The notes: generated by a model not told the origin, from the sequence alone. 60,414 nt of DNA from an uncultured Bacteroidota bacterium (GCA_913062555.1 CAJXVU010000021.1:1-60414); one strand, 5' to 3'. Positions 17,349 through 26,789 are shown, counted from the stretch's first letter. A program made the numbers and translations.

Positions 17349-18986
17349 TTATTTCTTAATGGCTTTTAAAATATAATCCATGACAGGATCCGTATTAGAA
17401 CGATATGCCTTAATTGATGGTGGTATATAAATTGAAGGGGCAATCCAATGACGCTCATCCCAAGATACCGAACGCTGCCAATAAGCATTAGAAATACTGA
17501 TATTTAATTTACTATAAGGCAGTTCAACAAAATTTGTTTCTCCAACAAAATTAGGGCTAGACCCTGTTGGTTCCCCAATAAAAATAGTGTTTGTCCATTG
17601 CTCCAAATCGGTCGCCAAATTCATAGCTGCCGAAAATGTTTTACGTCCAATAATGGTATATAAATTACCAACTTCTTTTAAGCTCTTTTTACGTATGATG
17701 TGTGTTATCAATTCCTTATTATTAAATGAATTTCCCCCAGGGCAATTTCTTATATCTAATATTAAATTTTCTACTTGTTCAGCATCCATAAAAGCAAAAA
17801 CTTCATCATAAAATTCGTCAATATCTTTATCGGGCTTAGAGAAATTAATATTCAATTGTAAATACACCGCATTTTGCTCTGGTAAATGTTTGTACCAGAA
17901 ATAGTCATTTGGGTTAGAACGATAAAGAGGCAATGCTTCTTTTGTTGACGATAGCTTTGTATTCCATAAAGCGGGATTAAAATTACTCGCTTCTATAACT
18001 CGTGTTATACTTTTTTGCGTTGGCGTTTTAAAAGTAAATGACGCCTGTGTACTATTATTAGTAATTTTCAAGGTTTGAAGAATTTCAGAAAACATCATTA
18101 AATACACATTCTCTTTGTATCCCATGTCGTTATCTACACTCAGTACTGTTTTGAATTTATTTAAAAATCCAGCTATTGGATTCCCATCAATATGGGTTAA
18201 TTCACTACCAACCAAATCGGCATATTTATCATTAATTGCAGTTACAAAAACGCCTTCTTCAAATTGATACAACTGTATGGGATAAAAATGAAATCCGTCA
18301 TCACCCTGCAATGGAGGACGCACAAATGTATGCCCATCACCGACACTAGCCACTAATTGCATTAATTTGACAACAATAGTAGCATCATCCAGCTCATCAA
18401 TATGCTTAGAAATTTCATCAATGGAAGCATTCCAATCATGGGTAGATATCTGTCCATGCAAATTATAATGAATTGTTTCAAAGGTCAATTTAAAAAATTC
18501 TAAATCTGTTTTCCAACGCTCCAATCGTGTTGCATTTTCTAGAAGTTGCGGATATAAATTATTAAAAGCCGGAAGCACCCTTAAATTTTCAAAATTTGGA
18601 TCCGTCTTCAGGTTTGAATAATAAATACTCTTCGGAGTTTTCAACCCTCTATTTACCCATTTTAAAGCTTCATCCTTATTATTTAATAGTGCATAATTGC
18701 TAGCGATAAAATAAATACAACGTCCTTTTTTATAGCCAATTTTTAAACTCTTTTTATAAGTCTTTATAGAAGATTTATATTGTTTTTGTTTACGAAAAGA
18801 AGTTGCCAATTTATAATAATAATCACCATAAGTAGGATTGTCAAGAGTCAGTGCAGAAAAGCTCTTGACAGCCGCTTCCCATTGCTCAGAATCATAGTGT
18901 TTATTTGCGGTTTCTACTTGTGTTAATTCTTGAGCTGAAATTAATCCACAACACGACAATACCATTACAAAGACTATATTTCTCAT
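17349..18986 (-). CDS. TPR-containing S41-type peptidase-like protein
   Basis: A 545-residue exported protein with signal peptide MRNIVFVMVLSCCGLISAQ. Residues about 25-150 form helical TPR-like repeats and about 170-530 an S41 (C-terminal-processing/tricorn core) peptidase domain. LILDIRNCPGGNS, GRKTFSAAMNL (probable nucleophile Ser) and GEPTGSSPNF match the family. A PDZ-like part lies between. The substrate is unknown. It converges with the sulfatase gene across 15 bp. Confidence 0.82.
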   Translation of the reverse strand: MRNIVFVMVLSCCGLISAQELTQVETANKHYDSEQWEAAVKSFSALTLDNPTYGDYYYKLATSFRKQKQYKSSIKTYKKSLKIGYKKGRCIYFIASNYALLNNKDEALKWVNRGLKTPKSIYYSNLKTDPNFENLRVLPAFNNLYPQLLENATRLERWKTDLEFFKLTFETIHYNLHGQISTHDWNASIDEISKHIDELDDATIVVKLMQLVASVGDGHTFVRPPLQGDDGFHFYPIQLYQFEEGVFVTAINDKYADLVGSELTHIDGNPIAGFLNKFKTVLSVDNDMGYKENVYLMMFSEILQTLKITNNSTQASFTFKTPTQKSITRVIEASNFNPALWNTKLSSTKEALPLYRSNPNDYFWYKHLPEQNAVYLQLNINFSKPDKDIDEFYDEVFAFMDAEQVENLILDIRNCPGGNSFNNKELITHIIRKKSLKEVGNLYTIIGRKTFSAAMNLATDLEQWTNTIFIGEPTGSSPNFVGETNFVELPYSKLNISISNAYWQRSVSWDERHWIAPSIYIPPSIKAYRSNTDPVMDYILKAIKK

Positions 18987-19048
18987 ATCTTAATTGATTA
19001 GTTATATATCTGACGAATCATCGTGCCATATGTTACAAAAATAACAAC

Positions 19049-19056
19049 TACATTTG
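19049..19056 (+). promoter_or_regulatory. Minus-7 element next to the DUF1456 start
   Basis: TACATTTG matches the flavobacterial minus-7 consensus TAnnTTTG. Its last base is 5 bp before the ATG at 19061, leaving almost no 5' leader. Confidence 0.45.
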
Positions 19057-19060
19057 CGCT

Positions 19061-19315
19061 ATGGGATTAACAAATAACGACATCTTTAAAAAACTTCGCG
19101 TGGCTCACAAGCTCCGTGATGACGACATAGTAAAAATTTGTGCTTTAAAAGATTTTAAAGTTAGCAAAAGTGAATTAGGAGCTATTTTTAGAAATGAAAA
19201 CCATCCAAAGTATATGGAATGTGGTGATCAGTTTTTACGTAATTTTCTCGATGGATTAATTATTCATTTACGAGGTCCCATGCCTCCAAAAAAAACTAAA
19301 ACTGATTTAAAATAA
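19061..19315 (+). CDS. DUF1456 (YehS-like) single-domain protein
   Basis: An 84-residue protein with the DUF1456 pattern NNDIFKKLRVAHKLRDDDI, ALKDFKVSKSELGAIFR and YMECGDQFLRNFLDGL. E. coli YehS has two copies of this domain in about 156 residues; only one copy is present here. The biochemical role is unknown. The basic tail suggests interaction with nucleic acid or ribosomes, which is only a guess. Confidence 0.8.
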   Translation: MGLTNNDIFKKLRVAHKLRDDDIVKICALKDFKVSKSELGAIFRNENHPKYMECGDQFLRNFLDGLIIHLRGPMPPKKTKTDLK

Positions 19316-19381
19316 ATAGCTGCTTTACAAAAAGTCTTTAACAAAATTTATACGTAGAGCAAAGAATACTATCTTTATTCT

Positions 19382-20839
19382 ATGAATACAAATAATTCTA
19401 AAAATTTCGAATCTCTTGATCCCCAAGATTGGGAACAATCTAAGGCTCTGATGCATCAAATGGTAGATGATGCTTTTAATTATGTACAACACGTAAGAGA
19501 TCGTAAAATCTGGCAAGACATGCCCGAACCTGTATTAAATTCTTTTAAAACAGCCTTACCAAAACAACCAAGTACAGCTGAGCAAGTCTATACAGAACTT
19601 CAAACCAATGTATTGCCTTACCCCATGGGGAATATCCACCCACGTTTCTGGGCTTGGTATATGGGAAATGGCACTATTTCGGGTGTTATGGGAGATTTTT
19701 GGGCCTCTATACTCAACCCTAATTTAGGCGGGGGAAATCATGCTGCACATAAGCTAGAAGAACAAGTTATTAATTGGATTAAGGAAATTATAGAATTTCC
19801 CATAACTTCAAGCGGACTTTTAGTTAGTGGTGGTTCTATGGCGAATTATTCGGCTCTGGCTGTAGCACGGAATGTAAAAGCGGGTTATGATATTAGATCA
19901 GAAGGACTGAAAGCAAATAATTTGGTGTTTTATGGATCCACCGAAGTACATAGTTGTAATATTAAAGCTATTGAACTTTTAGGGCTAGGTACCAAAGGAC
20001 TCAAAAAAATTAAGACTAATGCTGATTACACTATAAATATTGAAGCATTAAAGCAACAAATAGCCGATGATAGGACTAATGGATTAAAACCCATTTGTAT
20101 TATTGGAACCTCAGGTACAGTAAACACTGGAGCCGTTGATAATTTAAATGCCATCGCAGATATTTGCGAACAAGAAAATTTATGGTTCCATGTTGATGGT
20201 GCGATTGGTGCGATAGCAATGCTCTCTGATAAGATAAAAACACAGCTCACAGGCATTGAACGTGCAGATTCGGTTGCTTTAGATTTACACAAATGGTTAC
20301 ACATGCCTTTTGAAGCTGGTTGTGTAATGATTAAGGATAATGCCGGACATAAAGACACCTTTTCACTTATTCCCGAATATTTAGCAAAAAACACGAGAGG
20401 ACTGGCTTCTGGTGAAAATTGGTTTAGTGAATATGGGTTACAATTATCGCGACGATTTAGAGCTCTAAAAGTATGGATGTCACTAAAAGAACACGGTAGT
20501 GATCGTTTTGGAAGAATGATAAGTAGGAATATAGAACAGGCTTATTATCTCGGAGACCTGGTAAATAATCATGATCAATTAGAGCTTATTGCACCTATAG
20601 GAATGGATATTGTATGTTTCAGGTATAATCCAGGGAGTTTAGATCTGGAAGCACTTAATGCCTTAAATAAAGAAATCAAATTACAGATTGAAGAACGCGC
20701 TATTGCACTTCCTGGATACACAACCTTAAACGGCATGTATTGTATTCGTTGTGCTATTTCCAGTCACCGCGTTACCAACACCGATTTTGATGTGCTCATA
20801 GAAAATGTTTTAAGCATAGGGCATGAACTTAGAAACTGA
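19382..20839 (+). CDS. PLP-dependent group II decarboxylase (DDC/GAD-like)
   Basis: A 485-residue fold-type I enzyme. SGGSMANYSAL binds cofactor phosphate, HVDGAIGA contains the Asp that contacts the pyridine nitrogen, and LDLHKWLHMP carries the Schiff-base lysine (K304). The N-terminal NIHPRFWAWYMG is typical of aromatic-amino-acid decarboxylase relatives. The amino-acid substrate (tyrosine, tryptophan, glutamate or other) cannot be read from the sequence. TATCTTTA (19370-19377) just upstream may be its minus-7 element. A Crp/Fnr gene follows by 27 bp. Confidence 0.9.
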   Translation: MNTNNSKNFESLDPQDWEQSKALMHQMVDDAFNYVQHVRDRKIWQDMPEPVLNSFKTALPKQPSTAEQVYTELQTNVLPYPMGNIHPRFWAWYMGNGTISGVMGDFWASILNPNLGGGNHAAHKLEEQVINWIKEIIEFPITSSGLLVSGGSMANYSALAVARNVKAGYDIRSEGLKANNLVFYGSTEVHSCNIKAIELLGLGTKGLKKIKTNADYTINIEALKQQIADDRTNGLKPICIIGTSGTVNTGAVDNLNAIADICEQENLWFHVDGAIGAIAMLSDKIKTQLTGIERADSVALDLHKWLHMPFEAGCVMIKDNAGHKDTFSLIPEYLAKNTRGLASGENWFSEYGLQLSRRFRALKVWMSLKEHGSDRFGRMISRNIEQAYYLGDLVNNHDQLELIAPIGMDIVCFRYNPGSLDLEALNALNKEIKLQIEERAIALPGYTTLNGMYCIRCAISSHRVTNTDFDVLIENVLSIGHELRN

Positions 20840-20866
20840 TTCAAAGCATTTTAATTTGCTACCGAA

Positions 20867-21436
20867 ATGAAACAACAACTACATAATTATTTAAATCGTT
20901 ATGTTACATTTTCAGAAGAAGAAGTAAATTTATTTTATAATTATTTAACGCCAAAAACATTTCAAAAAAAGGAATATCTCTTAAAAGAAGGTGACCTCTG
21001 TAAAGACAAATTCTTTATCACAGAAGGACTTGTTCGCATCTATAAAATTGATCTCAAAGGCAAAGAAAAAATAGCCCATTTTGGTATTGAAAATTGGTGG
21101 ACAACTAATATGGAAAGTTATATTCTTGAACAGCCATCACAATTATACATTCAAGCACTTGAAAATACATCAGTTCTTTCTATTAGTAAAACCAATTTAG
21201 AAAAAGCATTTAAAAAGCTTCCAAAATTGGAACGTATGTTTAGAATTATTACTGAGAACATGTTTGTTGCAATAGAGCGTAAAAATGAACTATACATGAA
21301 ATTTAGCGGGAAAGATCGTTATCAAAATCTAGTAGATCGTATCCCTGATTTTGCACAAAGAGTTCCCCAATATATGATTGCGTCCTATCTTGATATTACA
21401 CCGGAATATTTGAGTGAGATTAGAAAAAACAAGTAG
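20867..21436 (+). CDS. Crp/Fnr family transcriptional regulator
   Basis: A 189-residue regulator with a cyclic-nucleotide-binding-like domain (about 15-120, with KEYLLKEGDLCKDKFFI) and a C-terminal helix-turn-helix (IASYLDITPEYLSEIRK). It has no N-terminal cysteine cluster, so it is not an iron-sulfur Fnr. The following AhpD-like and DoxX genes on the same strand are plausible targets. The ligand is unknown. Confidence 0.87.
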   Translation: MKQQLHNYLNRYVTFSEEEVNLFYNYLTPKTFQKKEYLLKEGDLCKDKFFITEGLVRIYKIDLKGKEKIAHFGIENWWTTNMESYILEQPSQLYIQALENTSVLSISKTNLEKAFKKLPKLERMFRIITENMFVAIERKNELYMKFSGKDRYQNLVDRIPDFAQRVPQYMIASYLDITPEYLSEIRKNK

Positions 21437-21518
21437 AATATTTTATTTCTTAAGATACCTTAATCTTTTTGAGTGCTCATTATTCTAATTTTGTTTCATA
21501 ATAAAAAAATACAATATA

Positions 21519-21971
21519 ATGGAACGAATTTCATACCAGGACATTCCTGACGGCATGTTTGAAAAACTAAGAGATATTGAAGATTATTTGGAAAATTCAT
21601 CAATAGAATTAAAATTATTAGAACTTATTCGATTACGGGTAGCTCAAAAAAATGGTTGCGCCTATTGTGTGGATATGCATCACAAAGAATTGAAACATCT
21701 GGGAGAAACTGAGTTACGATTATCGTCATTATGTGTTTGGAAAGAAACTCCATATTTCACCAATAGAGAAAGAGCAGTCTTAACATTTACAGATAGCTTA
21801 ACAAAACTTAGTCGGGAGCCAATTGCAGATGAAATATTCAATCCGTTATTGGATTTCTTTAGCAAATCTGAAATTTGTTATCTTTCTCTATCTATTTCAC
21901 AAATAAATACTTGGTCAAGGTTGATGAAAACCTTTAAATTTGAACCGGGAAACTATAAGGTTAACAACTAA
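21519..21971 (+). CDS. Carboxymuconolactone decarboxylase / AhpD-like protein
   Basis: A 150-residue protein with the AhpD-like core LLELIRLRVAQKNGCAYCVDMHHKEL, where CAYC plus the nearby His form a peroxidase-like redox site. Such proteins usually reduce peroxides or handle thiols rather than decarboxylate. It is 15 bp before a DoxX gene and downstream of a Crp/Fnr gene, a frequent redox-stress pairing. Confidence 0.88.
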   Translation: MERISYQDIPDGMFEKLRDIEDYLENSSIELKLLELIRLRVAQKNGCAYCVDMHHKELKHLGETELRLSSLCVWKETPYFTNRERAVLTFTDSLTKLSREPIADEIFNPLLDFFSKSEICYLSLSISQINTWSRLMKTFKFEPGNYKVNN

Positions 21972-21986
21972 TATAACACTATAAAT

Positions 21987-22415
21987 ATGGAAGGTAAAAT
22001 AATAAAACTCTTTTTAAGATTAGCAATTGCAATTGGATTCCTCTCGGCGGTAGCAGACCGATTAGGCTATTGGCCAGAAGAGGTCTCTGCTTGGGGTAGT
22101 TGGGAAAATTTCTTAGGTTATACCGAGCTTATTAATCCTTGGATCCCCAGTAATACAATTCCATTTTTTGGAGCCAGTGCTACCATCGCAGAAGTTGTAT
22201 TTGCCATCTGCTTAATCATAGGTTTTAAAACCGAACTATTTGCAAAACTCAGTGGCTATTTAATGTTATTATTTGCCTTAGCCATAACTTTTTCAACTGG
22301 TATAAAAGGCGCTTTAGATTACTCAGTATTTGCTGCAGCTGCAGGAGCGTTTGCTTTGAGTGTAATGACATCTAAATACCTTGAAATTGATTTAATATTA
22401 AATAAAAAAGCATAA
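21987..22415 (+). CDS. DoxX family membrane protein
   Basis: A 142-residue protein with four predicted helices (about 7-25, 54-80, 84-102, 108-125). The pattern FLRLAIAIGFLSAVADRLGYW and the later ATIAEVVFAICLIIGF fit DoxX/DoxD-like proteins, which act with redox partners in the membrane. It is probably co-transcribed with the AhpD-like gene 15 bp upstream. Confidence 0.83.
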   Translation: MEGKIIKLFLRLAIAIGFLSAVADRLGYWPEEVSAWGSWENFLGYTELINPWIPSNTIPFFGASATIAEVVFAICLIIGFKTELFAKLSGYLMLLFALAITFSTGIKGALDYSVFAAAAGAFALSVMTSKYLEIDLILNKKA

Positions 22416-22436
22416 TTTTTGCCACATTCATAAATT

Positions 22437-22470
22437 GCTTGCGTCTTTAATACGTATTAAAAACGCAAGC
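22437..22470. repeat. 34-bp near-perfect palindrome touching a start codon
   Basis: Arms of 17 bp (22437-22453 and 22454-22470) pair at 16 of 17 positions with no spacer (outer arm GCTTGCGT / ACGCAAGC). It ends one base before the ATG at 22471. No T-run follows, so it is not a classical terminator. It could be an operator or an RNA hairpin that hides the start site. Confidence 0.85.
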
Positions 22471-22911
22471 ATGAAAACAATTGTAATACTTCTTATTTCT
22501 GTCTTTTTTTCCATAGCATCAATTGCTCAAAACAAAGAACAGGACGAAATTTTATTTAAATTTATTAAAGCACATAACACAGGAACCGAAAGTGCAATTG
22601 CTCAATTTATAAAAGAAACCTATCACCCAAAGGTCTACGCTAAATTAAACTTAAAGTCACATATCGCTTTCTATAACCAGATTGTTCAAGAATTTGGGCC
22701 CCTAAATTTTCTGACTTACGAAACAATTGAAACATCAGCTTCTCGCCTAGTAGTTCATCTTATTAAAAAAGATGAAAATATTCAAAATAAAAACATAAAC
22801 CCACTCAATATTTTGGTTGTAAAAATTGATATCAGTAAAGCTGACAAGAATTATATGCCACATGGTTTAGGTTTAGGATCGCTTGTTTGCGAACAAAGAA
22901 AAGAACAATAG
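22471..22911 (+). CDS. Secreted hypothetical protein
   Basis: A 146-residue protein beginning MKTIVILLISVFFSIASIAQ, a clear signal peptide. The frame opens at a TTG at 22435, but that would put the 34-bp palindrome inside the coding region and bury the signal, so ATG 22471 is chosen. The mature part (for example LFKFIKAHNTGTESAIAQF) resembles NTF2/SnoaL-like secreted proteins in size and helix pattern, but I do not recognise a family. It is followed by a TlpA-like gene after 22 bp. Confidence 0.7.
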   Translation: MKTIVILLISVFFSIASIAQNKEQDEILFKFIKAHNTGTESAIAQFIKETYHPKVYAKLNLKSHIAFYNQIVQEFGPLNFLTYETIETSASRLVVHLIKKDENIQNKNINPLNILVVKIDISKADKNYMPHGLGLGSLVCEQRKEQ

Positions 22912-22933
22912 TTAAAACAAATCAAATTTCTAC

Positions 22934-23974
22934 ATGTACAATATCGCTTCAAAGATCAAAGTAATTACACTTTTTATTACTATTCTAATTATGGGTTGTG
23001 GCAATACTGAATCCAACTCAAATGACTTTCGAATCTCAGGAACAATCTCTGGTATTCCTGATGGCTCCATTGAGCTTGCAAAAGCTGGTGATTATTTAGG
23101 CATCACCTATGATAATGTTACTTCCACGAAAATCACTAACGGAAACTTTGAAATTAATGGTAAAATAGATGACTCTGAAATGTTTTACCTAATCACGAAA
23201 AAAAACCAAATCATTCCAATCTATTTAGAAGCTTCAGATATTAAAATTGAAGCAGACATCACCGTCATTGAGAAAGCAAAAATTACGGGTGCCATTCTCC
23301 ATGAGCAATTAAAATTAATTGAAAATAAAATTGATCTTTTAAAAACCGGTAAAGAAAAAAAATTGACCATAAACACATTTATAGCTAAGAATCAAAACTC
23401 TACAATTTCAGCATATTTAATTTTGAATCATATTTATTATGATGCTGATTATGCCGAATTAAAAAAAGTCTATGATTTAATGAGTGTCGACTTAAGCACA
23501 CATCGCTATAGTCAACGGATTAAAAATCAGCTCATCACATTAGAAGCTGTTCAAATTGGAAAACAAGCGCCAAATTTTGTTTCAAAAGACAGCCTTGGAA
23601 ATAACATTAAGCTTGCATCGTATAAAGGATCCTATGTGCTATTAGATTTTTGGGCGTCCTGGTGTGGGCCTTGCCGAAAAGAAAACCCAGAAATGGTCAA
23701 AATTTACAACGAAATTAAAACAGCACAAAATGACTTCGAAATTATTGGAGTAGCGGCAGATTTTGTAGATACACGTTGGAAAAATGCCATTAAACAAGAT
23801 AAGCTCCCATGGGTTAATGTTTCTGACATCAAAGGCTTTAAAGGTCAAGCATACAGCCAATACGGAGTTACTCACTTACCTTATACCATCCTTATAAACA
23901 AAGAAGGAGAAATAATTGAAAAAGGATTAACAGGTGACGCTTTAAGAGATAAATTAAGAACTATTTTCAAATAA
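22934..23974 (+). CDS. TlpA-like thioredoxin-fold lipoprotein with DUF4369-type domain
   Basis: A 346-residue lipoprotein with signal ending LIMGCGN. Residues about 28-120 look like the DUF4369 beta domain (FRISGTISGIPDGSIELAK) and about 205-346 are an AhpC/TSA-TlpA thioredoxin domain with the redox site WASWCGPCRKENPEM. These envelope proteins reduce or exchange disulfides, often for cytochrome c or outer-membrane proteins. It converges with the LytTR regulator gene. Confidence 0.9.
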   Translation: MYNIASKIKVITLFITILIMGCGNTESNSNDFRISGTISGIPDGSIELAKAGDYLGITYDNVTSTKITNGNFEINGKIDDSEMFYLITKKNQIIPIYLEASDIKIEADITVIEKAKITGAILHEQLKLIENKIDLLKTGKEKKLTINTFIAKNQNSTISAYLILNHIYYDADYAELKKVYDLMSVDLSTHRYSQRIKNQLITLEAVQIGKQAPNFVSKDSLGNNIKLASYKGSYVLLDFWASWCGPCRKENPEMVKIYNEIKTAQNDFEIIGVAADFVDTRWKNAIKQDKLPWVNVSDIKGFKGQAYSQYGVTHLPYTILINKEGEIIEKGLTGDALRDKLRTIFK

Positions 23975-23993
23975 TTAATCATCTCAAGAAACA

Positions 23994-24749
23994 TTATTCC
24001 AACCAAGATTTAAAATCTTTAACACGCTCGCGAGCTACAATAACCTCTTGCTCATTATAAGTATTAAGTTTTATTTGTAGACGAGAGTTGGTATAACTAA
24101 CCATATCTTTAATGGCATTAATATTCACGAAGAATTTTCGATTAATTCGAAAAAATGTTTGTGGTTCCAATTCGTCTCCTAAATCTTCTAATGTGGTGTC
24201 TAATAAATAATTTCGTCCCTCTTTGGTATGTAAGTATGTCCCTTTATTTTCACTATAAAAACATTCGATATCATCAATATTAATAAGTTTTAAATGTTGC
24301 CCAACCTTTATCGAGAATCTTTTTTTGTATTCACGGTCTACAGGGTTAACGAGTAACTTTTTGATATCATTAAAATCTAAGGTAACTGCTTTCTTATCTC
24401 CAGACCGTTCTTTATACTTTCTAACGGCTATACCTAGTTCATCCTCATCAATTGGTTTTAATAAATAATCGATGCTATTTAATTTAAAAGCTTGTAAAGC
24501 ATACTCGTCGTATGCAGTAGTAAAAATTACTGCAGAGTCTATATCAACAGTTTCAAAAATTTCAAAGGATAATCCATCGCTCAACTGGATGTCTAAAAAA
24601 ATGAGATCTGGATGGTCGTTTTTTTGAAACCAATCTAAAGATTCTTCTACAGAATGCAACATGGTTTGTGCTTCAACACCTATGCGACTCAGCATGCGCT
24701 GTAAGAGACGTGCTGATGGTTTTTCGTCTTCTATTATTATTACATTCAT
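23994..24749 (-). CDS. LytTR family response regulator
   Basis: A 251-residue regulator with a receiver domain (about 1-120, phosphoacceptor D53 in LIFLDIQLSDG) and a LytTR DNA-binding domain (about 145-250). It lies 2 bp downstream of the last of two 2TM genes and in the same operon as the histidine kinase at 26789, which is its likely partner. Targets of LytTR regulators are often adjacent operons; the direct repeats they bind were not identified here. Confidence 0.93.
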   Translation of the reverse strand: MNVIIIEDEKPSARLLQRMLSRIGVEAQTMLHSVEESLDWFQKNDHPDLIFLDIQLSDGLSFEIFETVDIDSAVIFTTAYDEYALQAFKLNSIDYLLKPIDEDELGIAVRKYKERSGDKKAVTLDFNDIKKLLVNPVDREYKKRFSIKVGQHLKLINIDDIECFYSENKGTYLHTKEGRNYLLDTTLEDLGDELEPQTFFRINRKFFVNINAIKDMVSYTNSRLQIKLNTYNEQEVIVARERVKDFKSWLE

Positions 24750-24751
24750 TA

Positions 24752-25096
24752 TTATTGTTGTTTATCTTTATCCATAAATTCTTTAATCTTGCGTTCTTCC
24801 CAATTTTTTCCAAAAAGCAAATTAGCACCAAATACGCCTATAAAGTGAAAGCTCAAGCCAATTCCCCAAAAGAATGGTGTAGCGAACGTGCCAAAATTCC
24901 AGATACTTCTATCGTCATCTGTATTGGTAATAATCATTATTACTAAAAACGTATTCACAATAATATATGAGGCCAAATGCCAATAGAAGCCAACTACTTT
25001 TTCTAATTTCTTTTTAGCTCTTATATAGCTATCCTCTTCGCGATACCTTTGCTCATTAAAGCTATCTCGAGTTGTATCTTTATTTAATCTTTCCAT
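24752..25096 (-). CDS. 2TM domain-containing protein
   Basis: A 114-residue protein with two helices (about 37-57 and 70-90) between charged ends. YIRAKKKLEKVVGFYWHLASYIIVN and FGKNWEERKIKEFMDK are hallmark patterns of the 2TM family. It is the second of two free 2TM proteins between a kinase carrying the same module and a LytTR regulator. The role is unknown; association with the kinase is a reasonable guess. Confidence 0.87.
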   Translation of the reverse strand: MERLNKDTTRDSFNEQRYREEDSYIRAKKKLEKVVGFYWHLASYIIVNTFLVIMIITNTDDDRSIWNFGTFATPFFWGIGLSFHFIGVFGANLLFGKNWEERKIKEFMDKDKQQ

Positions 25097-25108
25097 AATT
25101 TATAATTT

Positions 25109-25420
25109 TTATTCCCAACGGTCTTGAGAATCCTTTTTCATATATTCCTTTATTTTATCCTCTTTCCAATTCTTACCCATTATAAATGATATGCCAAATA
25201 CTTTAAAGGCATGAAATGCTAATCCAATTCCCCAAAACAACCATACCTCCTCGGTTCCAAAAACATATACATCGCCATCAATCATGTCATTATAAATTTT
25301 AACTCCTGAAATGCCAATATTTACTATTAAATACACCACTAAATGGAAATAGAATTTTCTTATTTCTTCCACATGCTTTACAGCCCTCTGGTATCTGTCT
25401 TCTTTTTTTAAGTTTTTCAT
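25109..25420 (-). CDS. 2TM domain-containing protein
   Basis: A 103-residue protein starting MKNLKKEDRYQ at ATG 25420. The frame runs open to 25525, but that extension would overlap the kinase gene by 95 bp and lacks similarity, so it is rejected. HVEEIRKFYFHLVVYLIVNI, the central WLFWGIGLAFHAFKVFG and GKNWKEDKIKEYMKK match the neighbouring 2TM protein and the kinase tail. It lies 10 bp after the kinase and 12 bp before the next gene. Confidence 0.87.
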   Translation of the reverse strand: MKNLKKEDRYQRAVKHVEEIRKFYFHLVVYLIVNIGISGVKIYNDMIDGDVYVFGTEEVWLFWGIGLAFHAFKVFGISFIMGKNWKEDKIKEYMKKDSQDRWE

Positions 25421-25430
25421 AATGGTTCTT

Positions 25431-26789
25431 TTAATTCCAACGGTTACCTTCTTCTTCTTCTTTGCGCATAAATGCTTCAATTTTCTTACGTTCCCAATTT
25501 CTTCCAAATGCACCATTGTGTACAAATACGCGATATGCCTGTATGCTTAGTCCTAAGCCCCATCCAAGCATTGGAAACCAAAACCATTGAATGGTGTTTC
25601 GAGAGTAGGTATACCACATAAAAACTATAAAAGGCATAACTACGACATAGGCTATTAAACTATAATAAAATCCTTGTAATTCTTCGACGTGCTTCCGAGC
25701 TCGTACGTAACTAGATTCGTCTAATTCTGTGGATGTTGGTGATTGTGTTCTCATGATTGATATTTGTTTTGTTAGCATTGGTATTGCCACTGCAAAACGG
25801 TCTGCTGATTGATTGATATGTACTCTTTTATCTGATAATATTTGGTAACGTTGTTTAATATTTTCTAAACCTACCCCACTACTCTTTTTTACAATTTGTT
25901 TAATTTGCAAGTTATTCTCTACAACCAATACACCATTATCTTCAAATATTTTAATGTGTAATGGTTTACTACTAGTAACCATATTATGCTTCACCGCATT
26001 TTCTAATAACAATTGCAATGATAAAGGCACTACTCTACTTTCTGGGTTTGATGCCTTCTCTGGGATTTCGAAAATAATACTGTCCTCAAATCTCATTTTT
26101 AATAAGGACATATAAGTTTTAGCAAATTGCAACTCTTCGTCTACCGTAACCAGGTCTTTATTTTTTTGCTCCAACACATAACGATATACTTTAGATAAAG
26201 CCGTTGTAAATTTTTGAGCCCCTTGTGGGTTTTCATCTATTAAACTCGTCAATACATTTAAACTATTGAATAGAAAATGAGGATCTAACTGATTTTTTAG
26301 TGCATCAAACTTTGCACTCGCTGTGCCAGCTATAACCTTTTGCTCTTTCAATTTCTTTTTCTGAAAGTCGTTATAATAGTAAATAACATGAAAAACAATG
26401 ACAATAGTTATGGTAATCCATAAACCAAAAGTATAATTTCCTAAGCTCTCATTTGCAATAAACTTCTCAAAACTACTCCCAAAATAAACCACTATTGTAA
26501 ATACTCTCAGAAAGAAAAGTCCAATCAAAGTTATTATTGAGGCCCCAATTAAACCAATTAAAAGTCGTTTAACTCTATCATTTGATTTCCATTTTTGTTT
26601 GTCCAAATAATCGAAATAAGCCATATTAGAATAACCTAAAACAAATGAATATAGTTGGTAAAATAAAATGTCTTCAAGGAGGTCATTTACAGACTCATAT
26701 TTAAAGTCGCCATAAATTCCTGTCCCAATTATGAAAACTACAATTCCAATAATGAATACAATAAGAATTTTTCTAGAGGTGTTATTCAT
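25431..26789 (-). CDS. LytS-type sensor histidine kinase fused to a C-terminal 2TM domain
   Basis: A 452-residue membrane kinase. Four helices (about 7-24, 42-58, 78-103, 121-139) are followed by a His_kinase domain with DPHFLFNSLN (phosphoacceptor H171) and an ATPase part with LLLENAVKHNM and GVGLENIKQRY. Residues about 360-452 are a complete 2TM module (YVRARKHVEELQGFYYSL, FGRNWERKKIEAFMRK). Membrane helices on both sides of the catalytic domain are unusual. It heads a run of two 2TM genes and a LytTR regulator. Confidence 0.9.
   Translation of the reverse strand: MNNTSRKILIVFIIGIVVFIIGTGIYGDFKYESVNDLLEDILFYQLYSFVLGYSNMAYFDYLDKQKWKSNDRVKRLLIGLIGASIITLIGLFFLRVFTIVVYFGSSFEKFIANESLGNYTFGLWITITIVIVFHVIYYYNDFQKKKLKEQKVIAGTASAKFDALKNQLDPHFLFNSLNVLTSLIDENPQGAQKFTTALSKVYRYVLEQKNKDLVTVDEELQFAKTYMSLLKMRFEDSIIFEIPEKASNPESRVVPLSLQLLLENAVKHNMVTSSKPLHIKIFEDNGVLVVENNLQIKQIVKKSSGVGLENIKQRYQILSDKRVHINQSADRFAVAIPMLTKQISIMRTQSPTSTELDESSYVRARKHVEELQGFYYSLIAYVVVMPFIVFMWYTYSRNTIQWFWFPMLGWGLGLSIQAYRVFVHNGAFGRNWERKKIEAFMRKEEEEGNRWN

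Noticed and set aside
20026..20394. 122-codon open frame on the minus strand inside the decarboxylase gene
   Set aside because: It is fully antisense to a well-conserved enzyme and has no start context or family pattern.
25421..25525. N-terminal extension of the 2TM gene ending at 25109
   Set aside because: It overlaps the kinase gene, is rich in lysine runs and lacks similarity to the paralogue; ATG 25420 fits better.
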